DNA from: Darksidea phi
Lineage: Eukaryota > Ascomycota > Dothideomycetes > Pleosporales > Lentitheciaceae
NCBI GenBank assembly: GCA_030770425.1
Contig: JASJFT010000068.1
Location: forward strand, 131,673 to 195,672
DNA length: 64,000 bases
Direction of reading: 5' to 3'
Shown here: in pieces, positions 10,807-21,500 of the stretch
Layout of the letters: each line of letters starts with the position of its first letter
How positions within the stretch are numbered: position 1 is the first letter of the stretch
Notes under the pieces: generated by a model
Seen by the model: only the letters and a program-made list of their open reading frames with translations
Databases searched by the model: none
What the model was told of the DNA's origin: nothing
Made by a program: the position numbers and the translations under genes

Positions 10807-12999
10807 TTACACGCTGTTCCCGCTGGGAAAGACCTGCATCAGCTCGTCTCCCTCCTCTGGGCCCATGCCATCGTTCAAGATGTCGTGCGCCATGTCCATG
10901 ACCTCGGGATCAATGCCTGCCTCCAGCACCAGCCCCTCCGAGAACGCAAGCCTCGTCATCGAAACGTGGAATGCGTGCTGTCCGCCCAGCGTGTCGTTCA
11001 GCTTGGATTTGATCTGCACCTCAGTGCTCATGTAGAGATGGTGCAACAGTCGCATCGTTGCGTTGATGCTTGCGATCTTGTGCGGCTGCATGGGGGAGAG
11101 GGGCCGCGTGTATAGCGACGTTATGCAATGGTTGAGGTAGTTGACCAGTCGGCCAATGCAGAGCTTGTTGTGAGCGAGGGCCATTGCCCCGTGCTCGGGG
11201 ACCGAGAACTGCGTCAGAATGCCCAGCACGTGTAAGCGAAGTTGCCAAGTCTGCATTTCCGTGCAGACCTTGGGCGAGGGATCCTGCGGGTCGGGAATGG
11301 GTGCGACTGTTCTGGAGAAGAGGTTTGTAAGTCGAATGATGAGAACGTTCTCCACACCTGCTGGGTCCTCAGAATCTATTGGCCCAAGCGAGCCAGCCAA
11401 CGCAGACGTGGACAAGATGCGCAGCATCATGGTCACATGGGAAAGCGGCTGTTCTTCCTTCAATAGTAGGAAGACAATATCGTAAGGCACGGTTCGCCAG
11501 AAACGGTTCAAGGCTTCCGGGGTAGGCGAGGAAACGCAGCTTGTGGCTACCAAGTAGAGCAGCTCGAGACTGTCTTGAACCTGTATTTCAGAAGCAATGG
11601 TCCGTTGAGCGGGCGAGAAAAGAGCAGCTATTTTCCTCTCGTCCCTGTTCTTTGATGCTTCGTGCACGGGCATGGCTACGAGCTTGATGGATTCCACCAT
11701 CAGCGGCATCATCTCCTCAGTGAGATCAATTGCTACTTTTGCCGGCTCGCAGGCTAAGATGAAGTGCAACGCATCCAATATGAGGTACACTGGGGCGTAG
11801 TATGTCTCCCGTAGGCACTGTTTCCAGAGCGTGAGGAAGATGCGGCAGATGTGGAGGGCGAGCTCATGCACATTGGACGCCAAACGAGAAGAGGACAGAG
11901 AGTCGTAGACCATGGATGACAGCTTCTTGTGCGGCTGCGATGGAAATGCATGCTGGACGAGGGCTTCGAGGACCCGATCAGTGCCGTTGGAGCTTCGGTG
12001 CGACAGCAGGCGGTGGACGAGTGTGAAGCGGCTGTCGTCTTTCCAGAGGTTGCGCAGAAGAGCAACGTCTAGCTTTTCCTGCACGGGCGGCGCGGGCTCT
12101 GGCGCCTTTGGTCGTTCTCGGGGCTCACTGAGCTGCAGCGCCCGAATGGGGCTGTCATTGGTCACCTGTCTCTTCCTCTTGTTCGCCTGCTTGGGCGTCG
12201 CCGCTTTGAACTTCTCTCGTCTCTTGCTCGGCGAGGCCATGAGGATGTCCTCCTCGCCGAAGCCATCCCCGAGCGGAATGTTCTTCTGTGCCTTCTTTGG
12301 CGTGGTGGTGGGGTTCGCCGGGGCGGCTTTGGGTCTTGACGGGATTGGATTCCGTGGGCGCCGCATCTGTCCCTCCCTGCGCGCATCATGCTCGTCAAAC
12401 TCATTGTGGATCTTGGTCTGTTCCAGCTGGCGCTTGAAGCCGTCGCGCTCGGCCCGGAGGCCTTCGATGCTCTGCTTGTACTCGCGTTCCAGGGCAGCTC
12501 TACGCTTATCCGCCTCACGGTTCGCAGCTTCGCCACGGCGTCTGAGGTTGTCGACCTCTCCGGCCTTTTTGTTCGCCTCGGTGTTGGCGGTGGAGACACT
12601 GGCCATGAGTCTCCGCTTCTCTTGCTCTAGTTTCTTGACGCGCTGGAGCAGCTTCTCGACATCGGCCTGCGACTGCCGCGGCGGCTCCTGATAGAGCTCC
12701 TGCCGGTGCTCCTGTTCCTGCTCCTCGACCTCCATAGCATCGCCGTAGCCAGTGTTGACATCGTCGTGGTGGGCAGCATAGTAGCCAGAGTCGTGCCCTT
12801 GTTGGCCGAACCGGGGCGCCCCAGCCGTGTCGTCGAGGTTGATGACCTCGACACCATCGTCGGGGCCGTAGTCGGAGTCGTTTGCGGCGTGGCTCTGGTG
12901 CTGCGTCGCGCGGATAGCCGTCGTCTCGAGCTGCTGCAGCGTGTTCGCGGGCAGGTCGTCCAGGTCCGGGTCCGAGAAGTCAAAGTCGTCATCGTCCAT
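10807..12999 (-). CDS. ATRIP/Rad26 (UvsD)-like DNA damage checkpoint protein
   Basis: Likely the fungal partner of the ATR/Rad3/UvsB kinase, which recruits it to RPA-coated single-stranded DNA. One uninterrupted exon of 730 residues. The start at 12999 is chosen because MDDDDFDFSDPDLDDLP is the typical acidic head; the frame extends 15 codons upstream without need. Visible features: acidic N-terminus, a coiled coil at about residues 95-190 (VEKLLQRVKKLEQEKRRLM and following), a basic linker with PKKAQKNIPLGDGFGEEDIL, then a helical domain of about 400 residues. No catalytic motif is expected. The name rests on the overall pattern of acidic head, coiled coil and helical body, and on family memory; a search should confirm it. 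The gene is divergent from cds1. Confidence 0.72.
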   Translation of the reverse strand: MDDDDFDFSDPDLDDLPANTLQQLETTAIRATQHQSHAANDSDYGPDDGVEVINLDDTAGAPRFGQQGHDSGYYAAHHDDVNTGYGDAMEVEEQEQEHRQELYQEPPRQSQADVEKLLQRVKKLEQEKRRLMASVSTANTEANKKAGEVDNLRRRGEAANREADKRRAALEREYKQSIEGLRAERDGFKRQLEQTKIHNEFDEHDARREGQMRRPRNPIPSRPKAAPANPTTTPKKAQKNIPLGDGFGEEDILMASPSKRREKFKAATPKQANKRKRQVTNDSPIRALQLSEPRERPKAPEPAPPVQEKLDVALLRNLWKDDSRFTLVHRLLSHRSSNGTDRVLEALVQHAFPSQPHKKLSSMVYDSLSSSRLASNVHELALHICRIFLTLWKQCLRETYYAPVYLILDALHFILACEPAKVAIDLTEEMMPLMVESIKLVAMPVHEASKNRDERKIAALFSPAQRTIASEIQVQDSLELLYLVATSCVSSPTPEALNRFWRTVPYDIVFLLLKEEQPLSHVTMMLRILSTSALAGSLGPIDSEDPAGVENVLIIRLTNLFSRTVAPIPDPQDPSPKVCTEMQTWQLRLHVLGILTQFSVPEHGAMALAHNKLCIGRLVNYLNHCITSLYTRPLSPMQPHKIASINATMRLLHHLYMSTEVQIKSKLNDTLGGQHAFHVSMTRLAFSEGLVLEAGIDPEVMDMAHDILNDGMGPEEGDELMQVFPSGNSV

Positions 13000-13372
13000 G
13001 GTTGCGGGCCAAATAACTCGGGCTCCCCCTCTTCGGCATTGCACCTGTCCTATGCTTCCGTATTTTTGAACGCGTCGAGCAGGCTGCTGTCGCGTGTCTT
13101 CGCGTCCTAAGCTTTGGTGGTCTTCGCATGCAGCTTCGGCGGAGTTACTGCTTCCGTACGGCTAGCTTCCTAGGGCGAAATTCGGCGCAGAGTGACGTCT
13201 GGTTTCCACAACCACCCAGCAAGCCTTGTCCTCTACCAGCACCGACGCCGCCGCCTAGATTCGCCCTCCATCACCTCCGAGGTGCACAACATTCTACCGA
13301 ACGCGCGCCCTCCCCTTCGCGCTGCCTCTCCGGTATCCGCCGCCTTCCGCGCATCGCGGCACCCTCACAGCC
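13000..13372. promoter_or_regulatory. Shared divergent promoter, Rad26-like gene and cds1
   Basis: 373 bp separate the two divergent ATG codons. There is no open frame of note and no clear TATA box, as is usual for housekeeping genes. Both 5' UTRs must lie here. Confidence 0.6.
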
Positions 13373-14936
13373 ATGGCCAAACCGCGAAAAGACGTCAAGT
13401 TCCAGCATCGAGGCAGCAACGGAAAGGCACGACGGCCGTCCATGAGCATATCCGAATACAGCGAAAACGCGTCAGAGCCAGGCAGTCCTACGAGAAATGG
13501 TGTCCCAAACAAGACAGAGGCGGAGGTCCGTCTTCTCCACCTCTCGTCGTCCACCCCACCCCGCTGACAGCACACCAGACACCCGCCGCACCGCCACAGA
13601 ACGAGTATGAGAAGAAGAAGCAAAGCTTCATTACGCGCACCGTGTGGACCTTGATCATGCTCGGCGGCTTCTTCTGGGCCCTCCTCGCTGGCCACATCTA
13701 CATCATCATTCTGATCACCGCGGTACAAATCATCTCCTTCAAGGAGGTCATTGCCATTTCGCACATTCCCAGCAAAGCCCGCAGCCTGCGCTTTACCAAG
13801 TCGTTGAACTGGTATTTTCTGGGCACTACCATGTACTTCTTGTACGGCGAGAGTGTGATATACTACTTTAAGCACATCTTGCTCGTCGATCGTATCCTCC
13901 TACCGCTCGCGACACACCACAGGTTCATTTCTTTCATGCTGTATATCATCGGTACGTGCCGGCAAATTCTACACCTTGACTGTCGCTGATCTCTCAGGCT
14001 TTGTCTTTTTCGTCTACTCCCTACAAAAGGGACATTACAGGTTCCAGTTCAACCAGTTCGCGTGGACACACATGGCACTCTTCCTCATCGTGGGCCAGGC
14101 GCATTTCGTGATCAACAATGTTTTCGAAGGTTTCATCTGGTTTTTCGTCCCCATTTCCCTCGTTGTGACGAACGACATCTTCGCATATCTGTGTGGTATC
14201 ACATTCGGACGGACGCCGTTGATCAAGATCTCGCCGAAGAAGACATGGGAGGGATTCCTCGGAGCATGGTTCTTCACTATCATTTGGGGCGTTGGTGTTA
14301 CATATATCATGTCGCAGTACAAGTATTTCATCTGCCCGGTGAATGTGAGTAATTGCCTAGATTCGTACGAACTCCAGCTAACGATTAACAGGATCTCGGA
14401 GCCAACATTTGGACAGGCCTGGAATGCACACCAAACCCCGTCTTCGTGCCCCGGAAATTCGCTGTTCCTTTTATCCCACCTGGCCTGCCCATCCCCCACA
14501 CATACACTATCAGGCCAGTCCAGTTCCACGTATTCGCGTTGGCCACTTTTGCCTCCTTGATTGCGCCCTTCGGTGGCTTCTTTGCTTCTGGACTGAAGCG
14601 CACCTTCAAGATCAAGGATTTTGGGGACAGTATCCCTGGCCATGGCGGTATGACCGATCGCATGGACTGCCAGTTCATCATGGGCACGATTGCTTTCTTC
14701 TACTATTCCAGCTTTATCGCCACACATAAGACCACTGTCGGCGGGGTTCTGGAATTGGCCATTACCGGCTTGACGCCCGAAGAGCAGTTAGATGTTGTTA
14801 GGATCCTGGGTAAACATCTGGTGAACCAGGAGCTTCTCTCACCAAACGTACGTACTAACCGCCTCGTACTTTTCATAATGTTGAAGCTAACATGGGCTAG
14901 ATTCTCGAGTTTCTCGATGTGCAATTGAAGAGGTGA
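13373..14936 (+). CDS. cds1: Phosphatidate cytidylyltransferase (CDP-diacylglycerol synthase)
   Basis: Makes CDP-diacylglycerol from phosphatidic acid and CTP, the branch point to phosphatidylinositol and other phospholipids, in the ER membrane. Exons 13373-13525, 13579-13951, 13998-14344, 14392-14847 and 14901-14936 give 454 residues. All introns have GT..AG ends; the last exon codes only ILEFLDVQLKR and stop. The CTP-transferase signature is intact near the C-terminal third: GLKRTFKIKDFGDSIPGHGG followed by MTDRMD. Multiple hydrophobic helices (WTLIMLGGFFWALLAGHIYI, FISFMLYIIGFVFFVYSL, HMALFLIVGQAHFVI) match the multispanning family. The N-terminal ~60 residues are polar and Ser-rich. Length is close to the yeast enzyme. 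Confidence 0.96.
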
Positions 14937-15585
14937 GGCAGTTTCAGCCTCGAGCACTCTCCGCTTCTGGCGTTCGACATATTTTAATGATGATGGGAAC
15001 AGAGTCTTATAGCGCACCCCTTCACTCTATACCTACTTAGTTGTTTTGTATTGACAGAGCACACGTTTGCTGCTCTTAGTTAGTACATAGCATTCAAGTA
15101 TATACCCTTACTCTTAGCCGCATTCATCGGTGTCTCAGGATGACGATCTCTATTGAGCTTTCTTACTTTTTTCTTTTGAGAGTTTGAGGTCTCTGATGTT
15201 GGAAAATAGTATTATCTGTCTTGATTTACATATTCAACTCATGAACCAGTGAAGAGTTGAATAGATGGATTATGAATGCTTAGCCCCTAACGCTCGCACT
15301 TCTCATGTTCAGCTTGGCGATCTCCATTATGTAATATGGGACCTGGTACTATAGCCCATCGTAGAAAGCATGGGTAACAATATTGGTCAAGAACTTACCC
15401 TCGAAACTAGTCATTAGAATCTTCAGCATAATTCTTTGTGGGTCTCTACCCCGGTTCGCCTGCCGAACATCGACAGTCCTTTCTGCGCGCGTCACCCCTT
15501 CGTGGGGGCCAGAAATTCATCCTTTCTTTCAGCTCAGTCTCAATGGCAGCGTCTCTCGTTCCTCACTCCCAGATAACCAGGAACT
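14937..15585. other. Intergenic region before the HET-domain gene
   Basis: About 650 bp, rather AT-rich. It holds the cds1 3' UTR and the promoter of the HET-domain gene. I see no gene or repeat in it. Confidence 0.6.
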
Positions 15586-17997
15586 ATGTTCTGCGAGACA
15601 TGCCAGAAATTTCAGGACGACATCGGTTCAAAGCTTGCAGAAGCTCCCCCTCCCGCTGAGACGGCTGACAGCTTGGCCTCGCCCGTCATCTTGCCATCCC
15701 ACGAAGCGACCCTCTTCACCAACATACAAGAACTCAAAGCAGCCATCACGTCTTCTTGTTCGCTCTGTCGCTGCGTCTCCAAATGTCTGTACGCCCATGA
15801 ACTGCTTGATTTCCCGGCGAGCATCGTCACTGTGGTCGTCCTCGCACTCAAGCAGGGGAAAGGTTCTCTGCGTGCTCGATTTGAGGATCGCTCTCGGCAT
15901 CCGGAAGCTCCTATCATCAAGCTTGTGCGGAGCGTCGCTATCTATGCGTCCGACGTCTCCGATCTCAGCAAGGCGGAAGAGTTGTTAGAGACACTTGATC
16001 GGTGTGCCGGGCTGGAAAATGAAAGCACAGGGTCAGAGGCTAGTTTCGAGATGGCGAGATGCTGGGTGAATAATTGCTTAGAAAATCATCCTGAGTGTTC
16101 CAAGGTTACGGACGGATGGCTGCCGGATCGTGTAATTGATGTGGGTCCTTCTGATGGATCGCTCGTCCCAAGGCTCGTTGAAAAGGCGGAGCTATTACAC
16201 ACTCTGGCAAAAAACGAACGCCATTATGTAGCGCTATCACACTGTTGGGGTGTCAAGCAGATCATTACGACGAAAGTCGCGACTAAGGAGGAGCGCAAGC
16301 GTGGAATCGCCATGGAGGATCTATCACGGACGTTTCGCGACGCAGTAACAGCAACGAGGAAGCTAGGAAGACGTTTTCTCTGGATCGATAGTCTTTGCAT
16401 TATACAAGATTCGAAAGAAGATTGGCAAGAGCAGAGTGTGCAGATGTGTACGATATACCAACAGGCCGTCTTTACGATCATGGCGGTGCATGCGAGCGGC
16501 GGTGATGAAGGGTGCTTTGTAAATCGCGATGGCCTGGCGCAGCTTCCTTTTCGATTACGATTCAAGAAGGGTGACGGGGAGAGTGATGTCGTCAATGCAT
16601 GTTTCTTGTCACTCTCCCGCATGTCGGCTGATCTTTCCTTCTCGCTCCCACTCTACAGCCGAGCCTGGGTCCTACAAGAGCAGGCGATTAGTCGAGCACG
16701 GCTTATTTATTTTGGCGAGCAGGTTTTCTGGGAATGTCAGTCTGCACGCGGCTCGGAGCGCTGTCCGAACGGAGGCGCACAAGTATCCGGCTTGACCGAC
16801 TTCACGCGCCATATCACCACTACCGGCGACCCTTTCACAGGGTCACGCACCAACGATGCGAAAGGCTTCGTGGAAGACGTGCACTCTCAATGGTGCGTGC
16901 TAGTAGAAAACTACATGCAGCGGGGCATTACCCAAACCACCGATCGACTGATTGCCGTCGACGGCCTCGCGCAAGCAATACGAGAGCGCACCTTAAATCG
17001 CTACCTAGCCGGTCTATGGCGCGATCAACTAGTCATGGGGCTGATGTGGTACATTCCATGGGACGCCGGGTCTACAGAGCGATGGGAGGCCATTGCCCGC
17101 AAATCCCCAACAAGCATGTCGAGTCGTCACGAGAAGCCGCTGGCTCCTTCGTGGTCTTGGGCCTCAGTGACATATCCCGTGGAATGGCCTTGGAGCCATG
17201 CAATCAAGAAGAATTTCATGGACATGAAAGTTCTCTGCAAGATTGTTGATGCGGACGTTCAAGGCACGCCATTCGAGCAAACAGGAATGGTAACCATCCA
17301 AGGAATGACACGACGGTTATGGGTCGATCCTTGCTATCCAAGCCTTCATTTCCTAGGACGCGAGAAGAAAGATCCTAAGATCAAAGCCTTGGGAATCGTG
17401 AAGCGAGATTACCGCTCGGAGTGGGCCTGGGCAATATGTCGCGCCTCGACCAAGAAACCGCAGTCACCTAAAGATTTCCACTGGTTTTCTATGGCATTCT
17501 ATCCAGATGAGCTTCTAGACCGAACCCAGGAAGTAACATTCATTGCCCTCGGCGAAGTCCCCGCCGAACCCAACCCAGGAATTTCCTTCTTCCTTAGCCG
17601 CCCCGCCATTCTCACACTCGCCCTCCAACCCACCGGCCGTCCGAATGAATACCGACGTGTCGGCTTTGCCAGATGGGTGAACTGCTCATGGTATGGATAT
17701 TACTGTGTTGGCGACAGCTACACTCCGCAGTACTGGGATAGCCTGAAGACGGGGTATTTGATCGGCAGGTGGCGCATGTTGGTCAAAAGGTTGCTTGATG
17801 TGTGTCTTATCTTGATCTTTTCAACGTTATTGCAACAGTCTGTTGTTCAACGGTCTAGAGATGGGTTTGTGTGGTTTCGTGAATTGGCGAGCGGGAAACG
17901 AGTGTGGGGAAGGCATGGCCATGATGGAGATGCGGAGAAGAAGGAGAATTATCGAAAGGGGTGGGAGCCGAAGCTGGAGTATATAACGATTATTTGA
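15586..17997 (+). CDS. HET-domain heterokaryon-incompatibility-type protein
   Basis: Single exon, 803 residues. The HET domain spans roughly residues 200-370: HYVALSHCWGVKQ, then GRRFLWIDSLCIIQDSKEDW, then YQQAVFTIMAVHASGGDEGC, and RAWVLQEQAISRARLIYFG. These are the three conserved blocks of the family, whose members trigger cell death after fusion of unlike strains; many have other or unknown roles. The N-terminal FCETCQKFQ and CSLCRCVSKC clusters recall the cysteine-containing heads of HET proteins. A weakly hydrophobic stretch (about 735-752, LLDVCLILIFSTLLQQS) lies near the C-terminus. The gene is convergent with the NLR 570 bp away. Confidence 0.93.
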   Translation: MFCETCQKFQDDIGSKLAEAPPPAETADSLASPVILPSHEATLFTNIQELKAAITSSCSLCRCVSKCLYAHELLDFPASIVTVVVLALKQGKGSLRARFEDRSRHPEAPIIKLVRSVAIYASDVSDLSKAEELLETLDRCAGLENESTGSEASFEMARCWVNNCLENHPECSKVTDGWLPDRVIDVGPSDGSLVPRLVEKAELLHTLAKNERHYVALSHCWGVKQIITTKVATKEERKRGIAMEDLSRTFRDAVTATRKLGRRFLWIDSLCIIQDSKEDWQEQSVQMCTIYQQAVFTIMAVHASGGDEGCFVNRDGLAQLPFRLRFKKGDGESDVVNACFLSLSRMSADLSFSLPLYSRAWVLQEQAISRARLIYFGEQVFWECQSARGSERCPNGGAQVSGLTDFTRHITTTGDPFTGSRTNDAKGFVEDVHSQWCVLVENYMQRGITQTTDRLIAVDGLAQAIRERTLNRYLAGLWRDQLVMGLMWYIPWDAGSTERWEAIARKSPTSMSSRHEKPLAPSWSWASVTYPVEWPWSHAIKKNFMDMKVLCKIVDADVQGTPFEQTGMVTIQGMTRRLWVDPCYPSLHFLGREKKDPKIKALGIVKRDYRSEWAWAICRASTKKPQSPKDFHWFSMAFYPDELLDRTQEVTFIALGEVPAEPNPGISFFLSRPAILTLALQPTGRPNEYRRVGFARWVNCSWYGYYCVGDSYTPQYWDSLKTGYLIGRWRMLVKRLLDVCLILIFSTLLQQSVVQRSRDGFVWFRELASGKRVWGRHGHDGDAEKKENYRKGWEPKLEYITII

Positions 17998-18569
17998 TTG
18001 AGATAATATTCGAGGAGCTTTGATAGTCTGGGCCGAACGTCCACCTGTTGTAGATTCGACAGCGCTGTTGATGACGTGTTATAATGGATTCTTGAGTAAA
18101 GCCGCATTAAGCATGACTTGGAAGCCTTTCGAACGTCCTGTCGGGGAGGGTTGACTGGTGCTCCACCAGATATATATAGCTTGCTCTTGTGAGGAATAGC
18201 ACACACGGTTCCCACTTGATGCGCTACGCTTGTGAGCTTTTAACCGCACCTAAGAGCAACAGCGGATTATCCTCGAAGCCTACACACAAAACCACAGATA
18301 TTGCTGTTTTTCCAGCGAGCTTCAGCCATACTTCGACATACGGTTGGTAAGAGAAGAGTCATTGTCAAGCTTAGTAGCCTCTTGACAAGCTAATTTCTTT
18401 GAGAGGCTGCTTCCGTATGCCTGGCAACCCAAATTTACCCTCCAGGTAGAGTTGAGATCGGAGAATACGTATAACAATACGTGATATCATCGCTAGAGCA
18501 AACTATACTACGTCTACAACTCCTATCAAACATCAACCCGCAGGAATATTTGAAAGAGAAGACATGAAT
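17998..18569. other. Convergent intergenic region between HET and NLR genes
   Basis: About 570 bp of AT-rich sequence between the two 3' ends. An 88-codon minus-strand frame (17949-18215) overlaps the HET gene's 3' end and has no motif. No transposon end or repeat seen. Confidence 0.6.
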
Positions 18570-21500
18570 CTAGAATCTCTCAGTTGGTCTGGAGGAGACC
18601 TCAAGTGGGATGGCACAGAAACCTTGCCCAACGGTTTGCGCTTGCGCACTCTGTTCGACGGCGCTTTCCATTCCGTCTACTTTAGAGGCTGGAGATGTTC
18701 TCTTTTCTGCCCAATGCTCAATTGGGTGACCTTGCAGTATCCTTGATCCTTCATTTGCCCCGAACTCCAATAGTATTTCTGCTAACGTGAGGCACGCTGG
18801 CCCGCCTTCCAGGGCCCAGAACAATGGTGTCCGTCCTGTGTTGTCCATGGTGTCGACCTCAGCTCCGGCACTGAGAAGCACTCGGATACCTTCTTCTGTG
18901 GTTTTGTCTTGGCCTGCGAACTGACTGGTAGTTCTAAGGAACGAACACAGCGCCGTACGGCCATTTTCATCCTTGGCGTTCACGGCTGCTTTCCACGTCA
19001 CGAGGAGTCTCACTACTTCAACATTCATCCCAAACGGGTCTGATAGGAGAATGCCCAATGGCGTTGTACCACGAGAGTCCCTGGCATTAACTTCCGCATT
19101 ATGTCTGAGGAGGATCTTGATGTTCGATAGGGAAGGATCAAGCGCCGTGAGAACCGCCCAATGCAGAGGAGTTCTTCCGAGTTTGTCTCTCTTGTTAACA
19201 TCCGAGCCGTGTGATATGAGCAGTTCGATGATTTCGGTAGCATCGGATTCGCACTGCGCTGCCCACATTAGAGGAGTTCGTCCGAAGTGATCCTCGCTGT
19301 GGCAATTTGCGCCAGTGGAAAGCAGGATCCGAACAGCATGACTTGAGTTGCTCCCTGCAAGGCTAGATAAGAGTGATCGCGACTCCTCATCTTTCATCTC
19401 CGTGTCTGCGCCAGCCTTCAAGAGAGTCTTAATCGCTTCTTCGTTGTTTGTCTCGAGTGCGTATTGAAGAGCTGATTTCCTATGGAGATCCTTTGCTTCG
19501 AGATTGGCGCCACTGTCAACTAGCCATTGAAACATCTCTCTTGCATTTTTGTCCCTAGACAAAAGAGTCAAGGCGGTCTCACCCTTCCGATCCTGTGCTT
19601 CAATGTTCGCACCTAATTCCACCAAAGTTTTTGAGGTCGCCAAGTCTCTCCGAGAAATCGCACGCAGAAATGGTGTGTGCTTCTCGTCCCCATCGGTGAC
19701 TTCAAGATCATATCCTGATTTTAGAAAGTATGGAATTAGTGCGTGGTGGCTAAGCTCGGTCGCCAACATGAGCGGTAACGGTGCGAAAGGGGTTCTGTTG
19801 TCCCGAAAGTTGAACCAGGTCTTAAAGCGACGAGACTGGCCATCATAGAGCTTCAAAATCGCAGGGGTAAGGTCGGCAGCTCCTTCGTGAACCTGTATTT
19901 CACGGAAGTGATGGTCCCAGTTACCGGCAGCATACTCGAAGAATCCAAAACTGTTTAGTATGTCATTGTCATCGAGCGACGTGAGGCGAGGCGATGAGTC
20001 GTCGTCCAAGTCGGGAAACAGGAGATAGGCGACACATTTCTGGGTCATCAGAAGCTCAGCTTTCCAGAGCTCAATGGAGTGCTTCCAGCCAATAAATTCT
20101 GTAACATTGTCCGAATTCTTTGCAATAAGGAATTCCCTCGCAGTCTGGTGGAGGAGATAGACCAGATCATCTACCACAGTCAAGAAGAGTCCGCACCAGC
20201 TTCGCATGGTCGTCTTGAACTGGTCGTCGGGCTCTATTTCTTCGTCGACAAATTCTTTGTAAGATCTTGTGTCATGGAGCCGAAGCGGAAGTGCAAGATT
20301 TAGTTCGGTCACGCTTAATGGCCTCGTGGCTGCGATAACGAGCTGCAGAAGTTCCAGAAGTTTGTCCTGTTCAGATTTCTCGCCCTTGGACAATATCTTC
20401 TCGTAAGCAGCCTCGACAGACCGCGGCAGGTCCTCTATGATTTTATCGAACTTCTTTCTTGTGAAACTGTTGCTTTGGGCTAAATTTTCGAGAACGAGAT
20501 GAAGCCACAGATAGGTTCGATGCTCGACAGACAAGAGTTTTGTTTGAAGAAGTGATTGCTGGCGTTGATCCAGGCGGAGCCTTTGTGATAACTCTGGGAC
20601 TTTGTGCTTGATGACCCGATCGATCTCTTTCTTGATGATCTTTGTTTCCTTCTCCCCTTCAAGTCGAATGAGGAAGAAGAACTGACGTTCAATGTCTTGA
20701 TATGGACGGCTGGTAACGAGAAACTTGACATTTTCCGGTAGCTCTGATTCTTCAGGTTTGGTGAAAGTGCCTTCTAAGGCGGCAAGGAGCTCCTTTCGAT
20801 CTTCCTTTTCACATTCATCTAGTGCATCCAGCACACAGTAGATAGGTCCAGCTCTTGGATCGCTTATGGCTAGGACAAAAACTTCCCAGAGACTAGCAAA
20901 GGAGTTGAGAAGACCCTGGCCCATGCTACGATAGTCTGGCATGGCATGTCGGATGAGAAACGCCCATTGAGGTTTCGAGAAGAGTTGGTGGAGGAGCGCA
21001 GCCATTGCCTTGGCAGCGGATTTCTGGTCCGCATCGTCCTCTTTAAAGAAGAAATAGAGAAGAGAAGCGTGATCTGAAATTACCAAATCTTGATCGATCA
21101 AGGCCTTGGCGAGAACAGATTTGCCGCAACCAGGATCGGCGGAGACCCATAAGAGAGTTGGTTGGCTCATCTGAAGCCATTCTGTATAAAGCTGATGGTC
21201 CAGGACCCAACGACACGTTCCATCGACACGTTCTGGGTTTCTGTCCTTGTACCGCTTATAGTCGCCGGGATAAAGCGTCTGTAAGAATTCGCGTTCTTCG
21301 AGAGTGTGTTCATAGATGGGTAATGCCTGTGTTGCAAGAGAGTCTTTCATAATTTGTACAACACGATAGTAATGCTGCGAGAGGTGCGGGAACTTCACCA
21401 AATTGGAATGAGTTTCGTCAATCGGCAGAGAGAGGTCGGTGTTTTCTTCGCCATGCCTAGGAGCGGTTGCTGACTGTTTATTAACGAACAGCGCAAGAGG

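Noticed and set aside
11912..12691. 259-codon plus-strand frame
   Set aside because: Antisense shadow of the ATRIP/Rad26-like gene, with no start context or motif.
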